From JBOGOC01 sp050747525 (lineage in GTDB: Bacteria > Acidobacteriota > Polarisedimenticolia > JACPZX01 > DASXTC01), in the NCBI GenBank assembly GCA_050747525.1, contig JBOGOC010000063.1, positions 1 to 64,000 on the forward strand: DNA of 64,000 nucleotides, given 5' to 3'. The notes below the pieces were generated by a model that saw only the letters and a list, made by a program, of their open reading frames with translations, was not told the DNA's origin and did no database searches. This document shows positions 18,594 to 28,956 of the stretch, in pieces; the first letter of the stretch is position 1; every line of letters begins with the position of its first letter. Position numbers and translations under genes: made by a program.

Positions 18594-21358
18594 TCAGCCA
18601 GGGCCGGCTCTCCCAGCAGCCGGCGCCCGCCGAGGGAGGTCACCAGGCCGAACGCGGCCAGGGCGAGAGGGATGAGAAGGGCCAGGAGGGTCACCGGAGC
18701 GTACCAGGTGGAGAGGTCGAATGAGATGGTGGGTGACCAGCTGAAGACATACATGCAGACGATGCAGGCCAGCAGGCCGAAGCGGACCAGCAGGGTGAGC
18801 GTGAGCGCCGAGATGATCAGGGCCGTCGGCAGATGGATCCCCAGGGGCCCGGGCCCCATGATGAGGAACTGCATGGGACCGAGGATGGCCATGAAGAAGA
18901 GGACCCAGGTCAGTGTCCTGAGGACCGGCCGTCTTCTGAACATGAGGTCCGACAGCCACCGACCCAGAAAGAGCCAGAAGAGGAAGAACATGGCGAAGGT
19001 CAGCGCGTTGGGCACGTACTGCATGCCATCGCTGAGTATGAACCGTGCTCCCCGCAGCAGGTCGAGGCTCTGCTCGGCGGGCTGAGAAGGAGGGGCCCCC
19101 AGTGAGATGGACAAAGGGGCTCTCACCCTGTCGGTTACCGCCATCACCAGGCCGAACGCAGTCCCGATCAGCGCATCGCGGCCGATACGCGGATCGCGCC
19201 ACCAGCCGGCCAGCAGCCTGGTCCAGGAGATGATGCTGTCGGGCCACTTCTTGCGCACGAACGGCTCGAGGGCCAGATAGAGCATCCAGGTCACTCCTCC
19301 CAGGAAGAGGCCGAATGCCGTTCCCCAGATGAACAGGCTCCACTCAGACGTGAGGGACGACGTGTGGTGAGCGCGCAGGATCCAGCCGGCCAGCGTGACG
19401 AGAAAGACGGCCACGCCGACGCGCCAGGCGCCACGGCGATCGCCGCGCCCGAGCCGCAGGTTGCGCCGCGCCAGCAGCATGGCGCCCAGCATCACGGCCA
19501 GCAGGAGCACGATGTTGATGGCCAGGGCCGCCTTCACACCCCTGGGTATCTCGAAGATCTGTGCGCGCACCGGGCGGGTCCAGGGCCCCACCACGTCGAA
19601 GTAGACCGGCTTCCCACGATAGAACGCGGCCTCCACGCGCACCGGGACATCCGGGCGCCCCGGGTGAGGCCCCTGCCAGGCCGCGCGGCTGTCGGCGTAG
19701 ACGGCGGGGGTCCAGGACGATGTCGTGGGGGTGAAGGTCTTCATGTCCAGGCCCGCCAGGCTGAACAGGGAGGCGGCGTCGGGCTCGGGCGCAGGGGGGG
19801 CGCCGAGGTCTTCCACCTGTGGGGGGACGGCCAGCAGCTCCACCAGGCGCCCGTCGGTGTCGAGCAGGACGCTCACCATTCCGGCCACGTTATTGGGAGG
19901 ATCGCCCAGGTCAACGATGCGATGCGGCGCCCGGGTTTCCAGCGCCCGCGGGCTCTGCCGGTAGTAATAGAAGATGGCGGGAGGACGGTTGCTGCTCAGG
20001 GCCTGCCACCGCGCGCCGGACTGGTCGTTCGTCTCGACCCAGCGCATGTAATCGCGATCGTAGGCGAACCGACCTTCGTCGTCGGCGGGTGGCTGCGCGT
20101 AGCCGATGGTCTCCACCACCTGCCGCGCCCGTTCCTCGAGAGCGGCGGGTGACTTGCGGACCGGAGCCAGCCCCAGCATCGTGGTGGCGGGCGCGAGCCA
20201 GCCCAGCAGGCCCATGGCCACGACGACGACGGCCAGCCAGGAAAGAGCGGCAGTCATCGTGAGGGCCCCCGGCTCGCCGGCCGCCGCCACCATCTCGGGC
20301 GACGGGGTCTCGCCTGCCGCCAGCGCGGCGGCCAGCGGATCTCCTCCGGGCAGGGCGGCCGCGACGGACAGGGCCGAGCCGGGCCGATCGCGCGGATCGT
20401 TCTCGAGGCAGCGCAGCAGCACGCGCTCCACGATGGGGTCCAGGTTGTGCACCTGGCTCGACGGGTCGGGGCGGCTCTCACGGCGCTTGCGCGTCAGCTC
20501 TTCGATGCTCTCGGCCTCGAAGGCGCCGCGCCCGGTGAACATCTCGTACAGGACGAGGCCCAGCGCGTAGATGTCGCTGCGCACGTTGGGCTCCTGGCCG
20601 GCCAGCTGCTCGGGGGCCATGTAGGCCGGCGTCCCGGAGCGCAGCATCTCTTCGGCCACGCCCCCGGCCACCGCAGCCAGCCCGAAGTCGGTGATGCGGG
20701 CGGTCCCGCGTCCGTCCAGCATGACGTTGGCCGGCTTCAGGTCGCGGTGCAGGATCCCCTTGTCGTGGATGGCGGCCAGCCCCGCGCAGATCTGCCGCGC
20801 CACCTGCACGGCTCTTTCCTGGGGCAGGCGGCCGATGCGGCGCAGCAGCGACGACAGGTCCTCGCCATCGATGTATTCCATGGTGAGGAACGGCGCCCCC
20901 TCAATCTCGCCCACGTCGTACACGCGGCAGACGTGAGGATGGGAGACCTGCCGGGCGAGCCTCACCTCATCGTAGAAAAGCTCCAGCCTTCCGGGGCTGG
21001 TGCGGAGCAGATCGGGGAGGAACTTCAGGGCCACCGCCTGGCCCAGCTTGAGATCGTCCGCCCGGTAGACCTCTCCCATGCCTCCTTTGCCGAGCAGGCC
21101 GACGATCCGGTATCGATCGGCCACCACCATGCCGGGAAGGAAGCGCGCCTGGTAGAGGGAGTCCGACAGGTGCAGCCGGCCCATGGCAGTGTGACGGGAG
21201 CGGTTCACGGGCGGCGAGGGCGACTCGACTCCCGCCCGCGCGCCGGCGGGTGTGCGCACCACCGTGACCTTTGCGGAGATGTCGATGGATGACCCGCAGG
21301 CGGAGCAGAAACGGCCGGTTTCGACGAGAGGAGCCGAGCAGGACGGGCAGATGCTCAT
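18590..21358 (-). CDS. Membrane-anchored serine/threonine protein kinase with N-terminal zinc ribbon
   Basis: The 922-residue product starts MSICPSCSAPLVETGRFC, a double CxxC zinc ribbon. A Hanks-type kinase domain follows at about residues 80-345: GKGGMGEVY glycine loop, VALKF lysine, HRDLKPANV catalytic loop, DFGLA, and SGTPAYMAPEQ. All catalytic residues are present. After a membrane segment near residue 390 comes a roughly 200-residue presumed periplasmic part, then about eight further hydrophobic segments to the C-terminus. The frame extends to a TTG 45 bases upstream, but ATG at the ribbon is preferred. It is coupled to the GT-C gene downstream and diverges from glgE; the 195 bases between them show no clear promoter, only a GGGGTTTCCCC palindrome. 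Confidence 0.9.
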   Translation of the reverse strand: MSICPSCSAPLVETGRFCSACGSSIDISAKVTVVRTPAGARAGVESPSPPVNRSRHTAMGRLHLSDSLYQARFLPGMVVADRYRIVGLLGKGGMGEVYRADDLKLGQAVALKFLPDLLRTSPGRLELFYDEVRLARQVSHPHVCRVYDVGEIEGAPFLTMEYIDGEDLSSLLRRIGRLPQERAVQVARQICAGLAAIHDKGILHRDLKPANVMLDGRGTARITDFGLAAVAGGVAEEMLRSGTPAYMAPEQLAGQEPNVRSDIYALGLVLYEMFTGRGAFEAESIEELTRKRRESRPDPSSQVHNLDPIVERVLLRCLENDPRDRPGSALSVAAALPGGDPLAAALAAGETPSPEMVAAAGEPGALTMTAALSWLAVVVVAMGLLGWLAPATTMLGLAPVRKSPAALEERARQVVETIGYAQPPADDEGRFAYDRDYMRWVETNDQSGARWQALSSNRPPAIFYYYRQSPRALETRAPHRIVDLGDPPNNVAGMVSVLLDTDGRLVELLAVPPQVEDLGAPPAPEPDAASLFSLAGLDMKTFTPTTSSWTPAVYADSRAAWQGPHPGRPDVPVRVEAAFYRGKPVYFDVVGPWTRPVRAQIFEIPRGVKAALAINIVLLLAVMLGAMLLARRNLRLGRGDRRGAWRVGVAVFLVTLAGWILRAHHTSSLTSEWSLFIWGTAFGLFLGGVTWMLYLALEPFVRKKWPDSIISWTRLLAGWWRDPRIGRDALIGTAFGLVMAVTDRVRAPLSISLGAPPSQPAEQSLDLLRGARFILSDGMQYVPNALTFAMFFLFWLFLGRWLSDLMFRRRPVLRTLTWVLFFMAILGPMQFLIMGPGPLGIHLPTALIISALTLTLLVRFGLLACIVCMYVFSWSPTISFDLSTWYAPVTLLALLIPLALAAFGLVTSLGGRRLLGEPALAD

Positions 21359-21553
21359 GTATGGATTCCGCAGCCCACAGGGTACCCGAGGTCGGCCTGC
21401 CAATCAACGAACTCCTGTGATGGTACTACGGGGTTTCCCCAATGGCGGTTCACGGCCGGGGATGCCACTCTTGGCCGATCTTGGTGTCTCTGCCTGCGCG
21501 CGGCGGTTCCGTGACAAGTTGAGTGTGTCCGCGTGGCTCCCCCAGGGAACGAC

Positions 21554-23605
21554 ATGGCCAAGCCTCAGATGCAGGAACACGCCGCGGCGGTCCCGGCGGC
21601 GCGGGGGGCCTCCCCGCGTCCGGCGAGCCCCCCCGCCCGTCCGGTGGTCGAGTCGGTGCAGCCGAGCGTGGATGGGGGGAGGTTTCCGGTGAAGAGGGTG
21701 GCGGGGGATTGTGTTCGCGTGAGCGCCTTCGTGCATGCCGACGGGCACGACGAGCTGGCGGCCGTGGTGAGGCATCGCCCCGAGGAGGACCCGGACTGGA
21801 GTGAAAGCCCGCTCGTCCACGCCGGCAACGACCGGTGGGAAGGGGATTTCGTGGTCGATCGACCCGGGTGGCACCTCTTCATGGTTCAGGCGTGGGTGGA
21901 TCGGTTCGCGACCTGGCAGCGGGATCTGTCGGTCCGCGTGGAGGCCGGGCAGGACGTCTCCGTCGAGCTGCTGGCCGGAGCGGCCCTGGTGGAGGAGGCG
22001 GCGCTTCGCGCGCCGCCGGCCGACGCGCGTGCGCTGAAAGGATGGGCCGCCCGGCTGGCGGGCGGATCGCCGGTGGCCGGGAGGGTCGCGCTTGCGGAGT
22101 CTTCCGATCTGACCGGGCTGATGGCCCGGCACCCCGATCGGCAGGCGACGGCGGAGGCGGAGCGGGTGCTGCGCGTGCGGGTGGATCGTCCGCGCGCCCA
22201 GTTCGGCGCGTGGTACGAGATGTTCCCCCGCTCGGCCTCTCCCGAGCCGGGCCGGCACGGCACCCTGCTCGACGTCGAGCACCTGCTTCCCTACGTGGCG
22301 GGGATGGGCTTCGACGTGCTGTACCTGCCGCCCATCCATCCCATCGGGCACGCGGCCCGCAAGGGACGCAACAACGCGCGGCGCGCCCGCGAAGGGGACC
22401 CCGGAAGCCCCTGGGCCATCGGTGCGGCGGAAGGGGGGCATCGCTCCATCCACCCCGCGCTCGGCACTCTGGACCGCTTCAGGTGCCTGATCGAGCGGGC
22501 CTCGGCGCATGGCCTGGAGATCGCCATGGACATCGCGTTCCAGTGCGCTCCGGACCATCCGTGGGTCGAGGAGCATCCGTCATGGTTCCGCCATGCTCCG
22601 GATGGGTCGGTGAGGCACGCGGAGAACCCTCCCAAGGTGTACGAGGACATCTATCCGCTCGATTTCGAGTCGGCCGACTGGCGGGCCCTGTGGGACGAGC
22701 TCCAGGAGACGATCCTCTTCTGGGCGGCGCAGGGGGTGCGCATCTTCCGCGTGGACAACCCCCACACCAAGCCGTACGCCTTCTGGGAGGAGACCATCGA
22801 ACGGGTCCAGCGGGCGCATCCCGACGTCATCTTCCTGTCGGAGGCCTTCACGCGGCCCCGCGTGATGCACCGTCTGGCCAAGGCGGGATTCTCCCAGTCG
22901 TACACCTACTTCACCTGGCGCAACACGCCGCGCGAAGTGCGGGACTACTTCACCGAGCTGCGCGAGACCGGCGCCCTGGAATACCTGCGCCCCAGCCTCT
23001 GGCCCAACACCCCCGACATCCTGACCGAAACCCTGCAGGTGGGAGGGCGGGCCGCCTTCTCCGGCCGCCTGGTGCTGGCGGCGACCCTGGGCGCGTCCTA
23101 CGGCCTCTATGGCCCCGCCTTCGAGCTGATGGAGGGCCGGGCGCGGGGCCCGGGGCAGGAGGAGTACCTCGATTCCGAGAAGTACGAGATCCGTGACTGG
23201 GATCGCGCGCGCCCCGATTCGCTGCGGCCTCTCATCGCCCACGTGAACCGCATCCGGCGCGGGAACCCGGCGCTGCAGTCCGACCGCCGGCTCCGCTTCC
23301 ACGACGTGTCGAGCGAGTGGCTCCTGGCCTACAGCAAGTCCACGGAGGACCTGTCGAACATCGTGCTGGTGGTGGTGAACATGGACGTCCACCACCCTCA
23401 CGAGGGGGAGATCGAGCTTCCGCTGGAGGCGTGGGGACTGAGCCCGGAGCGCTCCTTCCAGGTGCACGACCTGCTGTCCGACCGGCGCTTCCTGTGGCAG
23501 GGTCGCCGGGCCCACGTGCGTCTCGATCCCGGCGTCATGCCCGCCCAGATCCTGCGACTGCGCCGGCACGTGCGCACAGAGCGTGACTTCGACTACTACC
23601 TATGA
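21554..23605 (+). CDS. glgE: Alpha-1,4-glucan:maltose-1-phosphate maltosyltransferase
   Basis: GlgE (GH13_3) transfers maltose from maltose-1-phosphate to the non-reducing end of alpha-1,4-glucan. The 683-residue product has the GlgE N-terminal and S domains (PRAQFGAWYEMFPRS near residue 215), YLPPIHPIGHAARKGRNN, the nucleophile region RIFRVDNPHTKP and the acid/base region VIFLSEAFTRP, then NTPDILTETLQ and GASYGLYGPAFEL. AGGGA lies five bases before the ATG; an upstream GTG at 21533 is an alternative. It is the first gene of the trehalose/glucan operon and overlaps treS as ATGA. Confidence 0.96.
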   Translation: MAKPQMQEHAAAVPAARGASPRPASPPARPVVESVQPSVDGGRFPVKRVAGDCVRVSAFVHADGHDELAAVVRHRPEEDPDWSESPLVHAGNDRWEGDFVVDRPGWHLFMVQAWVDRFATWQRDLSVRVEAGQDVSVELLAGAALVEEAALRAPPADARALKGWAARLAGGSPVAGRVALAESSDLTGLMARHPDRQATAEAERVLRVRVDRPRAQFGAWYEMFPRSASPEPGRHGTLLDVEHLLPYVAGMGFDVLYLPPIHPIGHAARKGRNNARRAREGDPGSPWAIGAAEGGHRSIHPALGTLDRFRCLIERASAHGLEIAMDIAFQCAPDHPWVEEHPSWFRHAPDGSVRHAENPPKVYEDIYPLDFESADWRALWDELQETILFWAAQGVRIFRVDNPHTKPYAFWEETIERVQRAHPDVIFLSEAFTRPRVMHRLAKAGFSQSYTYFTWRNTPREVRDYFTELRETGALEYLRPSLWPNTPDILTETLQVGGRAAFSGRLVLAATLGASYGLYGPAFELMEGRARGPGQEEYLDSEKYEIRDWDRARPDSLRPLIAHVNRIRRGNPALQSDRRLRFHDVSSEWLLAYSKSTEDLSNIVLVVVNMDVHHPHEGEIELPLEAWGLSPERSFQVHDLLSDRRFLWQGRRAHVRLDPGVMPAQILRLRRHVRTERDFDYYL

Positions 23606-26600
23606 CGCGCGCCGGGACCGAGCCCCGCATCTCGACGACATCGCGAAAGACGCGCTCCTCTCCCCACGTCCCCGGCCCCGAGCCGCTCTGGTACAAGGAC
23701 GCCATCATCTACCAGGTCCACGTGCGGTCCTTCGCGGACAGCGGCACGGACGGCAGCGGCGACTTCAAGGGCCTGGCCTCCAGGCTCCCCTACCTGCGCG
23801 ACCTGGGGGTGACGGCCATCTGGCTGCTCCCTTTCTATCCGTCGCCCCTGCGCGACGACGGCTACGACATCGCCGACTACCTGGCGGTGCACCCCGACCT
23901 GGGGACTCTGGCCGACTTCAAGCACTTCCTGCGCGAGGCGCACCGGTGCGGGCTGCGCGTCATCACCGAGCTGGTCCTCAACCACACGTCCGATCAGCAT
24001 GCCTGGTTTCAGCGCGCGCGCCGTGCCGCGCCCGGGAGCGCCTGGCGCAACTTCTACGTCTGGAGCGACACCCACGATCGGTACGCCGAGGCGCGCATCA
24101 TCTTCAAGGACTTCGAGTCCTCCAACTGGGCGTGGGACCCGGTGGCCCGCGCGTACTACTGGCACCGCTTCTACGCGCACCAGCCGGACCTGAACTGGGA
24201 CAGCCCCGACGTGCGGCGCGCCATGTTCCACGTCGTGGACTTCTGGCTGGGCCTGGGCGTGGACGGGCTCCGTCTGGATGCCGTGCCCTACCTGTTCGAG
24301 AGGGAAGGAACCAACTGCGAGAACCTGTCCGAGACCCACATGCTGCTGCGGGCCCTGCGGGCCCACGTGGACGAGCGATTCCCTCACCGCATGCTGCTGG
24401 CCGAAGCCAATCAGTGGCCCGAGGATGCCGCCGCCTACTTCGGGCGCGAGGACGAATGCCACATGGCCTTCCACTTCCCGGTGATGCCGCGGCTGTTCAT
24501 GAGCGTGCGCATGGAAGAGCGCTATCCACTCTTCGACATCCTCACCCAGACGCCGCCCATCGAGGAGAGCTGCCAGTGGGCCCTCTTCCTGCGCAACCAT
24601 GACGAGCTCACGCTGGAGATGGTCACCGACGAGGAGCGGGACTACATGTATCGCGTCTACGCGAACGATCCCCGCGCCCGCATCAACTTCGGCATCCGGA
24701 GACGGCTCGCCCCCCTGCTGGGAAACGATCGGCGCCGCATCGAGCTGATGAACGGGCTGCTGCTGTCGCTCCCCGGCACCCCCGTCCTGTACTACGGCGA
24801 CGAAATCGGCATGGGTGACAACATCTATCTGGGAGACAGGAACGGCGTGCGCACTCCGATGCAGTGGAGCAGCGACCGCAATGCCGGGTTCTCCCGGGCC
24901 AGCCCCCAGCGCCTGTACCAGCCCCTCACCTCCGAGCCGGCCTATCACTATGAGACCCTCAACGTCGAGGTGCAGCAGAACAACCCCAGCTCGCTGCTGT
25001 GGTGGATGCGCCGCCTGATCGCCGCGAGGCGGGCGCACACGGCGTTCGGCCGGGGGACGATGGAGTTCCTGCACCCCGAGAACCGCAAGGTGGTCGCCTA
25101 CCTGAGGCGCCATGAGGACGAGGCCCTGCTGGTGGTGGCCAACCTCTCGCGCCACGCGCAGTCCGCGGACCTGGAGCTCCCCGGGATGGCGGGGATGGTC
25201 CCGGTGGAGATGTTCGGCCAGACCCCTTTCCCGCCCATCGAGATGTCTCCCTGGCGCGTCATGCTGGCCCCTCACGCCTTCTACTGGTTCACCCTGCAGC
25301 CCGCCCCCGAAGATGGGGCCGAGGAGGCGGGCCCCTCGTCGCTCCCGGGGCTGCAGGTCACGGGAAGCTGGCACGCGGTGCTGGCCGCCGGAAGCGTGCG
25401 CAAGCTGGAGCAGGTGCTTCCGGACTACCTGAGGACGCAACGCTGGTTTGCGGGGAAGGCCCGGCGGATCCAGGCGGCCCGGGTGCAGGACACGATCCGC
25501 TTCGACACCGGCGAGGAAGCGCAGGGCTACCTTGTGCTCGTCGAGGTGGAGTACACGGAAGGGGAGCCCGAGACCTACCTCCTGACGATGGCCTGGGCCG
25601 GCCCGGAGAAGGCAGCCTCGCTGCTGGGCAACCCGGGGACGGACGCCATCGCGCGACTGACCGTGGACACGGAGGAGGGCCTGCTTCATGGGGCGCTCTC
25701 CGACCAGGGTTTCTGCAGAAGTCTGGTGGAGGCGGTGGTGCGCAGGCGCCGCCTCAAAGGCACGTCCGGGGAGATGGTCGCCCACCCGACGCGGGCGTTT
25801 CGCACGATGCCGGCCCCCCGGCCCGAGCCCGTCCCCGCGCTCGTGAAGTCCGATCAGAGCAACAGCTCGGTGCAGTTCGGGGACTGGATCATGCTCAAGC
25901 TGATCCGGCGGCTGGACGAAGGGATCAACCCCGAGCTGGAGGTGGGCGTCTTCCTCACCGACAGGACCTCCTTCGCCAACGTGCCGGCGGTGGCCGGATG
26001 GCTGGAGTACCGGGCGGGGACCGCGCCGCCCAGGACGGCGGCCCTGCTGCAGGGCTTCGTGCCCAACGAGTCGGATGCCTGGAGCTTCACGCGCGGCTTC
26101 CTGGGCCGGTACTTCGAGAGGATGGCGGCGCGCCCGCTCGATCTGGCCGGCCTGCCCGACGACGGCATCGGCGCCTCGCCGGTGCTCCTGTCGGAGGCCG
26201 ATCCGCCCGATCCGGTGCGCCACGTGATCGGCGTGTACCTGGAGTTCGCGGGCCTGCTGGGCCGGCGGACGGCCGAGCTTCATCTGGCGCTGGCCTCGTG
26301 CCCTGAGGACCCCGACTTCGCCCCGGAGCCGTTCACGCTCCTGTACCAGCGATCGCTCTATCAGGCGCTGCGCAGCCGGGGCTCCCAGGCGCTGGACCTG
26401 CTGGCCCGCAAGGGACCCTCGCTCGAGGAGCCCGCCCGCGCGGCCTCCCGGCAGGTCATCGATCGGCGGGAGCGGATCCTGGAACGCTTCGAGGCCATTC
26501 GCCAGACACGGTTCGAGGCCCTGCGGACGCGCACGCATGGCGACTACCACCTGGGGCAGGTGCTCTACACGGGGCGTGACTTCGTCATCATCGACTTCGA

Positions 26601-26991
26601 GGGAGAGCCGTCGCTCCCCGTGAGCGCCCGTCGCATCAAACGCTCTCCCCTGCGCGACGTGGCCGCGATGCTGAGGTCGTTCCACTATGCGGCATGGACC
26701 ACGCTGCGCGACATCCCGCAGGCGGGCCAGGCTCTGCCCGGGGCGGAGCTCCTGGAGCGGGCCGCCCGCTTCTGGGTGAGCTGGGTCTCCTCGGCCTACT
26801 TGAGGGAATACCTGAAGACCGCGCGCACGGGGACGTTCCTTCCGGCGGGCCGGGAGGACGTCTCGACGCTGCTGGACGTGTTCTTCCTGGAAAAGGCGCT
26901 GTACGAGGTGGCCTACGAGCTGAACAACAGGCCCGGATGGGTGGAGGTCCCATTGCAGGGGGTCGAGGAGAGCCTGAAAGTGAGCGGCTGA
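23602..26991 (+). CDS. treS: Trehalose synthase fused to maltokinase
   Basis: Residues 1-580 are a GH13_16 trehalose synthase that isomerises trehalose and maltose: YKDAIIYQVHVRSFAD, GVDGLRLDAVPYL (nucleophile Asp), RMLLAEANQWPE (acid/base Glu) and LFLRNHDELTLEMV (third acid), then GTPVLYYGDEIGMGDN. Residues from about 590 are a maltokinase that phosphorylates maltose to maltose-1-phosphate: LRTQRWFAGKARRI at its start and the kinase signature THGDYHLGQVL plus IIDFEGEP near residue 980-1000. Such TreS-Mak (Pep2) fusions occur with GlgE. The fused product supplies GlgE's substrate directly. Length (1129) fits a complete fusion. glgB starts 29 bases later. Confidence 0.96.
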   Translation: MTRAGTEPRISTTSRKTRSSPHVPGPEPLWYKDAIIYQVHVRSFADSGTDGSGDFKGLASRLPYLRDLGVTAIWLLPFYPSPLRDDGYDIADYLAVHPDLGTLADFKHFLREAHRCGLRVITELVLNHTSDQHAWFQRARRAAPGSAWRNFYVWSDTHDRYAEARIIFKDFESSNWAWDPVARAYYWHRFYAHQPDLNWDSPDVRRAMFHVVDFWLGLGVDGLRLDAVPYLFEREGTNCENLSETHMLLRALRAHVDERFPHRMLLAEANQWPEDAAAYFGREDECHMAFHFPVMPRLFMSVRMEERYPLFDILTQTPPIEESCQWALFLRNHDELTLEMVTDEERDYMYRVYANDPRARINFGIRRRLAPLLGNDRRRIELMNGLLLSLPGTPVLYYGDEIGMGDNIYLGDRNGVRTPMQWSSDRNAGFSRASPQRLYQPLTSEPAYHYETLNVEVQQNNPSSLLWWMRRLIAARRAHTAFGRGTMEFLHPENRKVVAYLRRHEDEALLVVANLSRHAQSADLELPGMAGMVPVEMFGQTPFPPIEMSPWRVMLAPHAFYWFTLQPAPEDGAEEAGPSSLPGLQVTGSWHAVLAAGSVRKLEQVLPDYLRTQRWFAGKARRIQAARVQDTIRFDTGEEAQGYLVLVEVEYTEGEPETYLLTMAWAGPEKAASLLGNPGTDAIARLTVDTEEGLLHGALSDQGFCRSLVEAVVRRRRLKGTSGEMVAHPTRAFRTMPAPRPEPVPALVKSDQSNSSVQFGDWIMLKLIRRLDEGINPELEVGVFLTDRTSFANVPAVAGWLEYRAGTAPPRTAALLQGFVPNESDAWSFTRGFLGRYFERMAARPLDLAGLPDDGIGASPVLLSEADPPDPVRHVIGVYLEFAGLLGRRTAELHLALASCPEDPDFAPEPFTLLYQRSLYQALRSRGSQALDLLARKGPSLEEPARAASRQVIDRRERILERFEAIRQTRFEALRTRTHGDYHLGQVLYTGRDFVIIDFEGEPSLPVSARRIKRSPLRDVAAMLRSFHYAAWTTLRDIPQAGQALPGAELLERAARFWVSWVSSAYLREYLKTARTGTFLPAGREDVSTLLDVFFLEKALYEVAYELNNRPGWVEVPLQGVEESLKVSG

Positions 26992-27020
26992 GGTTGTACA
27001 ATTGCGCACCTGGAGGAACC

Positions 27021-28952
27021 ATGACCGTCAAGCAGGATGCGTCCTCGCTGGTGTGGCACGACACGGGTCTGCTGACCGACCAGGATCTGTACCTGTTCAA
27101 CGAAGGGACCCACGAGCGCCTCTACGAGAAGATGGGGGCGCGGCTGGGGCACGTGGGCGACACCGCGGGGACCCATTTCGCGGTGTGGGCGCCCAATGCC
27201 GAGGCGGTGTCGGTCATCGGCGATTTCAATGGCTGGAACCGCGAAAGCCATGCGCTGCAGCCGCGCGGGAGCTCGGGCGTGTGGCAGGGCTTCATCCCCG
27301 GGCTGGAGTCCGGCGCGGTGTACAAGTACCACATCGCTTCCCGCTATCACGGCTACAAGGTGGACAAAGCCGACCCGTTCGCGGCGTTCTCCGAGCTGCC
27401 TCCGCGGACCGCCTCTGTGATCTGGGACACGCGCTACGAGTGGGGCGACGCCGGCTGGATGCGCGACCGGGCCAGGAACAACGCCCTGTCCTCCCCGCTG
27501 TCGATCTACGAGGCGCACCTGGGCTCCTGGATGCGCAGCCCCGACCGTCCGGACCGGATGCTCACCTACCGCGAGATCGCGCCACTTCTGGCCCGGCACG
27601 CCACACAGCTCGGCTTCACCCACGTCGAGCTGCTTCCCATCATGGAGCATCCGTTCTACGGGTCGTGGGGCTACCAGACCACGGGCTACTTCGCCCCCAC
27701 CAGCCGTCACGGCACGCCCCAGGACTTCATGTTCCTGATCGACACGCTGCACCAGGCGGGGCTGGGCGTGATCCTGGACTGGGTGCCTTCGCACTTTCCG
27801 ACCGACGAGCACGGGCTGGCCTACTTCGACGGGACGCACCTCTTCGAGCACGCCGACATGCGTCAGGGATTTCACCCCGACTGGCGGAGCTACATCTTCA
27901 ACTACGGCCGCACCGAGGTGTGCAGCTTCCTGCTGAGCAGCGCCCACCTGTGGCTCGACCTGTACCACGCGGACGGCCTGCGCGTGGACGCCGTGGCCAG
28001 CATGCTGTACCTCGACTACTCGCGATCGGAAGGGGAGTGGATTCCCAACCGGTACGGGGGCCGCGAGAACCTCGAGGCGATCGAGTTCCTGCGCCGGCTC
28101 AACACCAGCGTCTACGGCCGGTTCCCCGACGTCATGACCTTCGCGGAGGAGTCCACGGCGTGGCCCATGGTCTCGCGGCCCGTCTACCTCGGCGGGCTGG
28201 GCTTCGGGATGAAGTGGGACATGGGCTGGATGCACGACACGCTGCAGTACATGAGCAAGGACCCGGTGCACCGCCAGTATCACCACAACAACCTGACCTT
28301 CCGCATGCTGTACGCCTACCACGAGAACTTCGTGCTGCCCCTGTCGCACGACGAGGTGGTGCACGGCAAGCGGGCGCTGCTGGACAAGATGCCAGGCGAC
28401 CTGTGGCAGAAGTTCGCCAACCTGCGCCTGCTCTACGGGTACATGTTCGGCCAGCCCGCCAAGAAGCTGCTGTTCATGGGCGCGGAGTTCGGCCAGTGGC
28501 GCGAATGGAACCACGAAGAGAGCCTCGACTGGCACCTCACGCAGTACGATCTGCATCAAGGCGTTGCGCGCTGGCTGGGCGATCTCAACCGGATGTACCG
28601 GAATGAGCCGGCCATGCACCAGCTGGATGAGGACCCTGCCGGCTTCGAGTGGATCGACGCCAACGATGCGACCAACAGCGTGCTGACCTTCATCCGACGG
28701 GCGCGCACCGGCGACGACCTCGTCCTGGTCGTCTGCAACTTCACGCCGGTCGCGCGGCGCGACTACCGGGTCGGCGTCCCGCGTGAGGGTTACTGGCGCG
28801 AGCTCCTCAACAGCGACGCGCCCGCCTACGGGGGAGGCGGCGTGGGCAACATGGGTGGCCTGGAGAGTGTCCCCGTGCCGTGGCACGGGCGGCCGGTCTC
28901 CCTCAACGTCACACTTCCGCCCCTGGGGGCCGTCTTCCTCAAGAGCGGCTGA
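27021..28952 (+). CDS. glgB: 1,4-alpha-glucan branching enzyme (GH13)
   Basis: GlgB forms alpha-1,6 branches in the glucan. The 643-residue product has an N-terminal carbohydrate-binding module (AVWAPNAEAVSVIGDFNGWN), the GH13 catalytic core with LGFTHVELLPIMEHPFYGSW, the nucleophile region DGLRVDAVASMLYLDYSR, acid/base VMTFAEEST and the third acid in PLSHDEVVHGK, and a C-terminal beta domain. GGAGG lies four bases before the ATG. The short form lacks the first N-terminal module of some branching enzymes. The treZ start follows 4 bases after the stop. Confidence 0.96.
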   Translation: MTVKQDASSLVWHDTGLLTDQDLYLFNEGTHERLYEKMGARLGHVGDTAGTHFAVWAPNAEAVSVIGDFNGWNRESHALQPRGSSGVWQGFIPGLESGAVYKYHIASRYHGYKVDKADPFAAFSELPPRTASVIWDTRYEWGDAGWMRDRARNNALSSPLSIYEAHLGSWMRSPDRPDRMLTYREIAPLLARHATQLGFTHVELLPIMEHPFYGSWGYQTTGYFAPTSRHGTPQDFMFLIDTLHQAGLGVILDWVPSHFPTDEHGLAYFDGTHLFEHADMRQGFHPDWRSYIFNYGRTEVCSFLLSSAHLWLDLYHADGLRVDAVASMLYLDYSRSEGEWIPNRYGGRENLEAIEFLRRLNTSVYGRFPDVMTFAEESTAWPMVSRPVYLGGLGFGMKWDMGWMHDTLQYMSKDPVHRQYHHNNLTFRMLYAYHENFVLPLSHDEVVHGKRALLDKMPGDLWQKFANLRLLYGYMFGQPAKKLLFMGAEFGQWREWNHEESLDWHLTQYDLHQGVARWLGDLNRMYRNEPAMHQLDEDPAGFEWIDANDATNSVLTFIRRARTGDDLVLVVCNFTPVARRDYRVGVPREGYWRELLNSDAPAYGGGGVGNMGGLESVPVPWHGRPVSLNVTLPPLGAVFLKSG

Positions 28953-28956
28953 GGCC

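Noticed and set aside
23596..27009. 1137-residue open frame opposite the treS-maltokinase fusion
   Set aside because: Same shadow effect; the composition is repetitive Gly/His/Arg and every position is explained by the conserved + strand enzyme.
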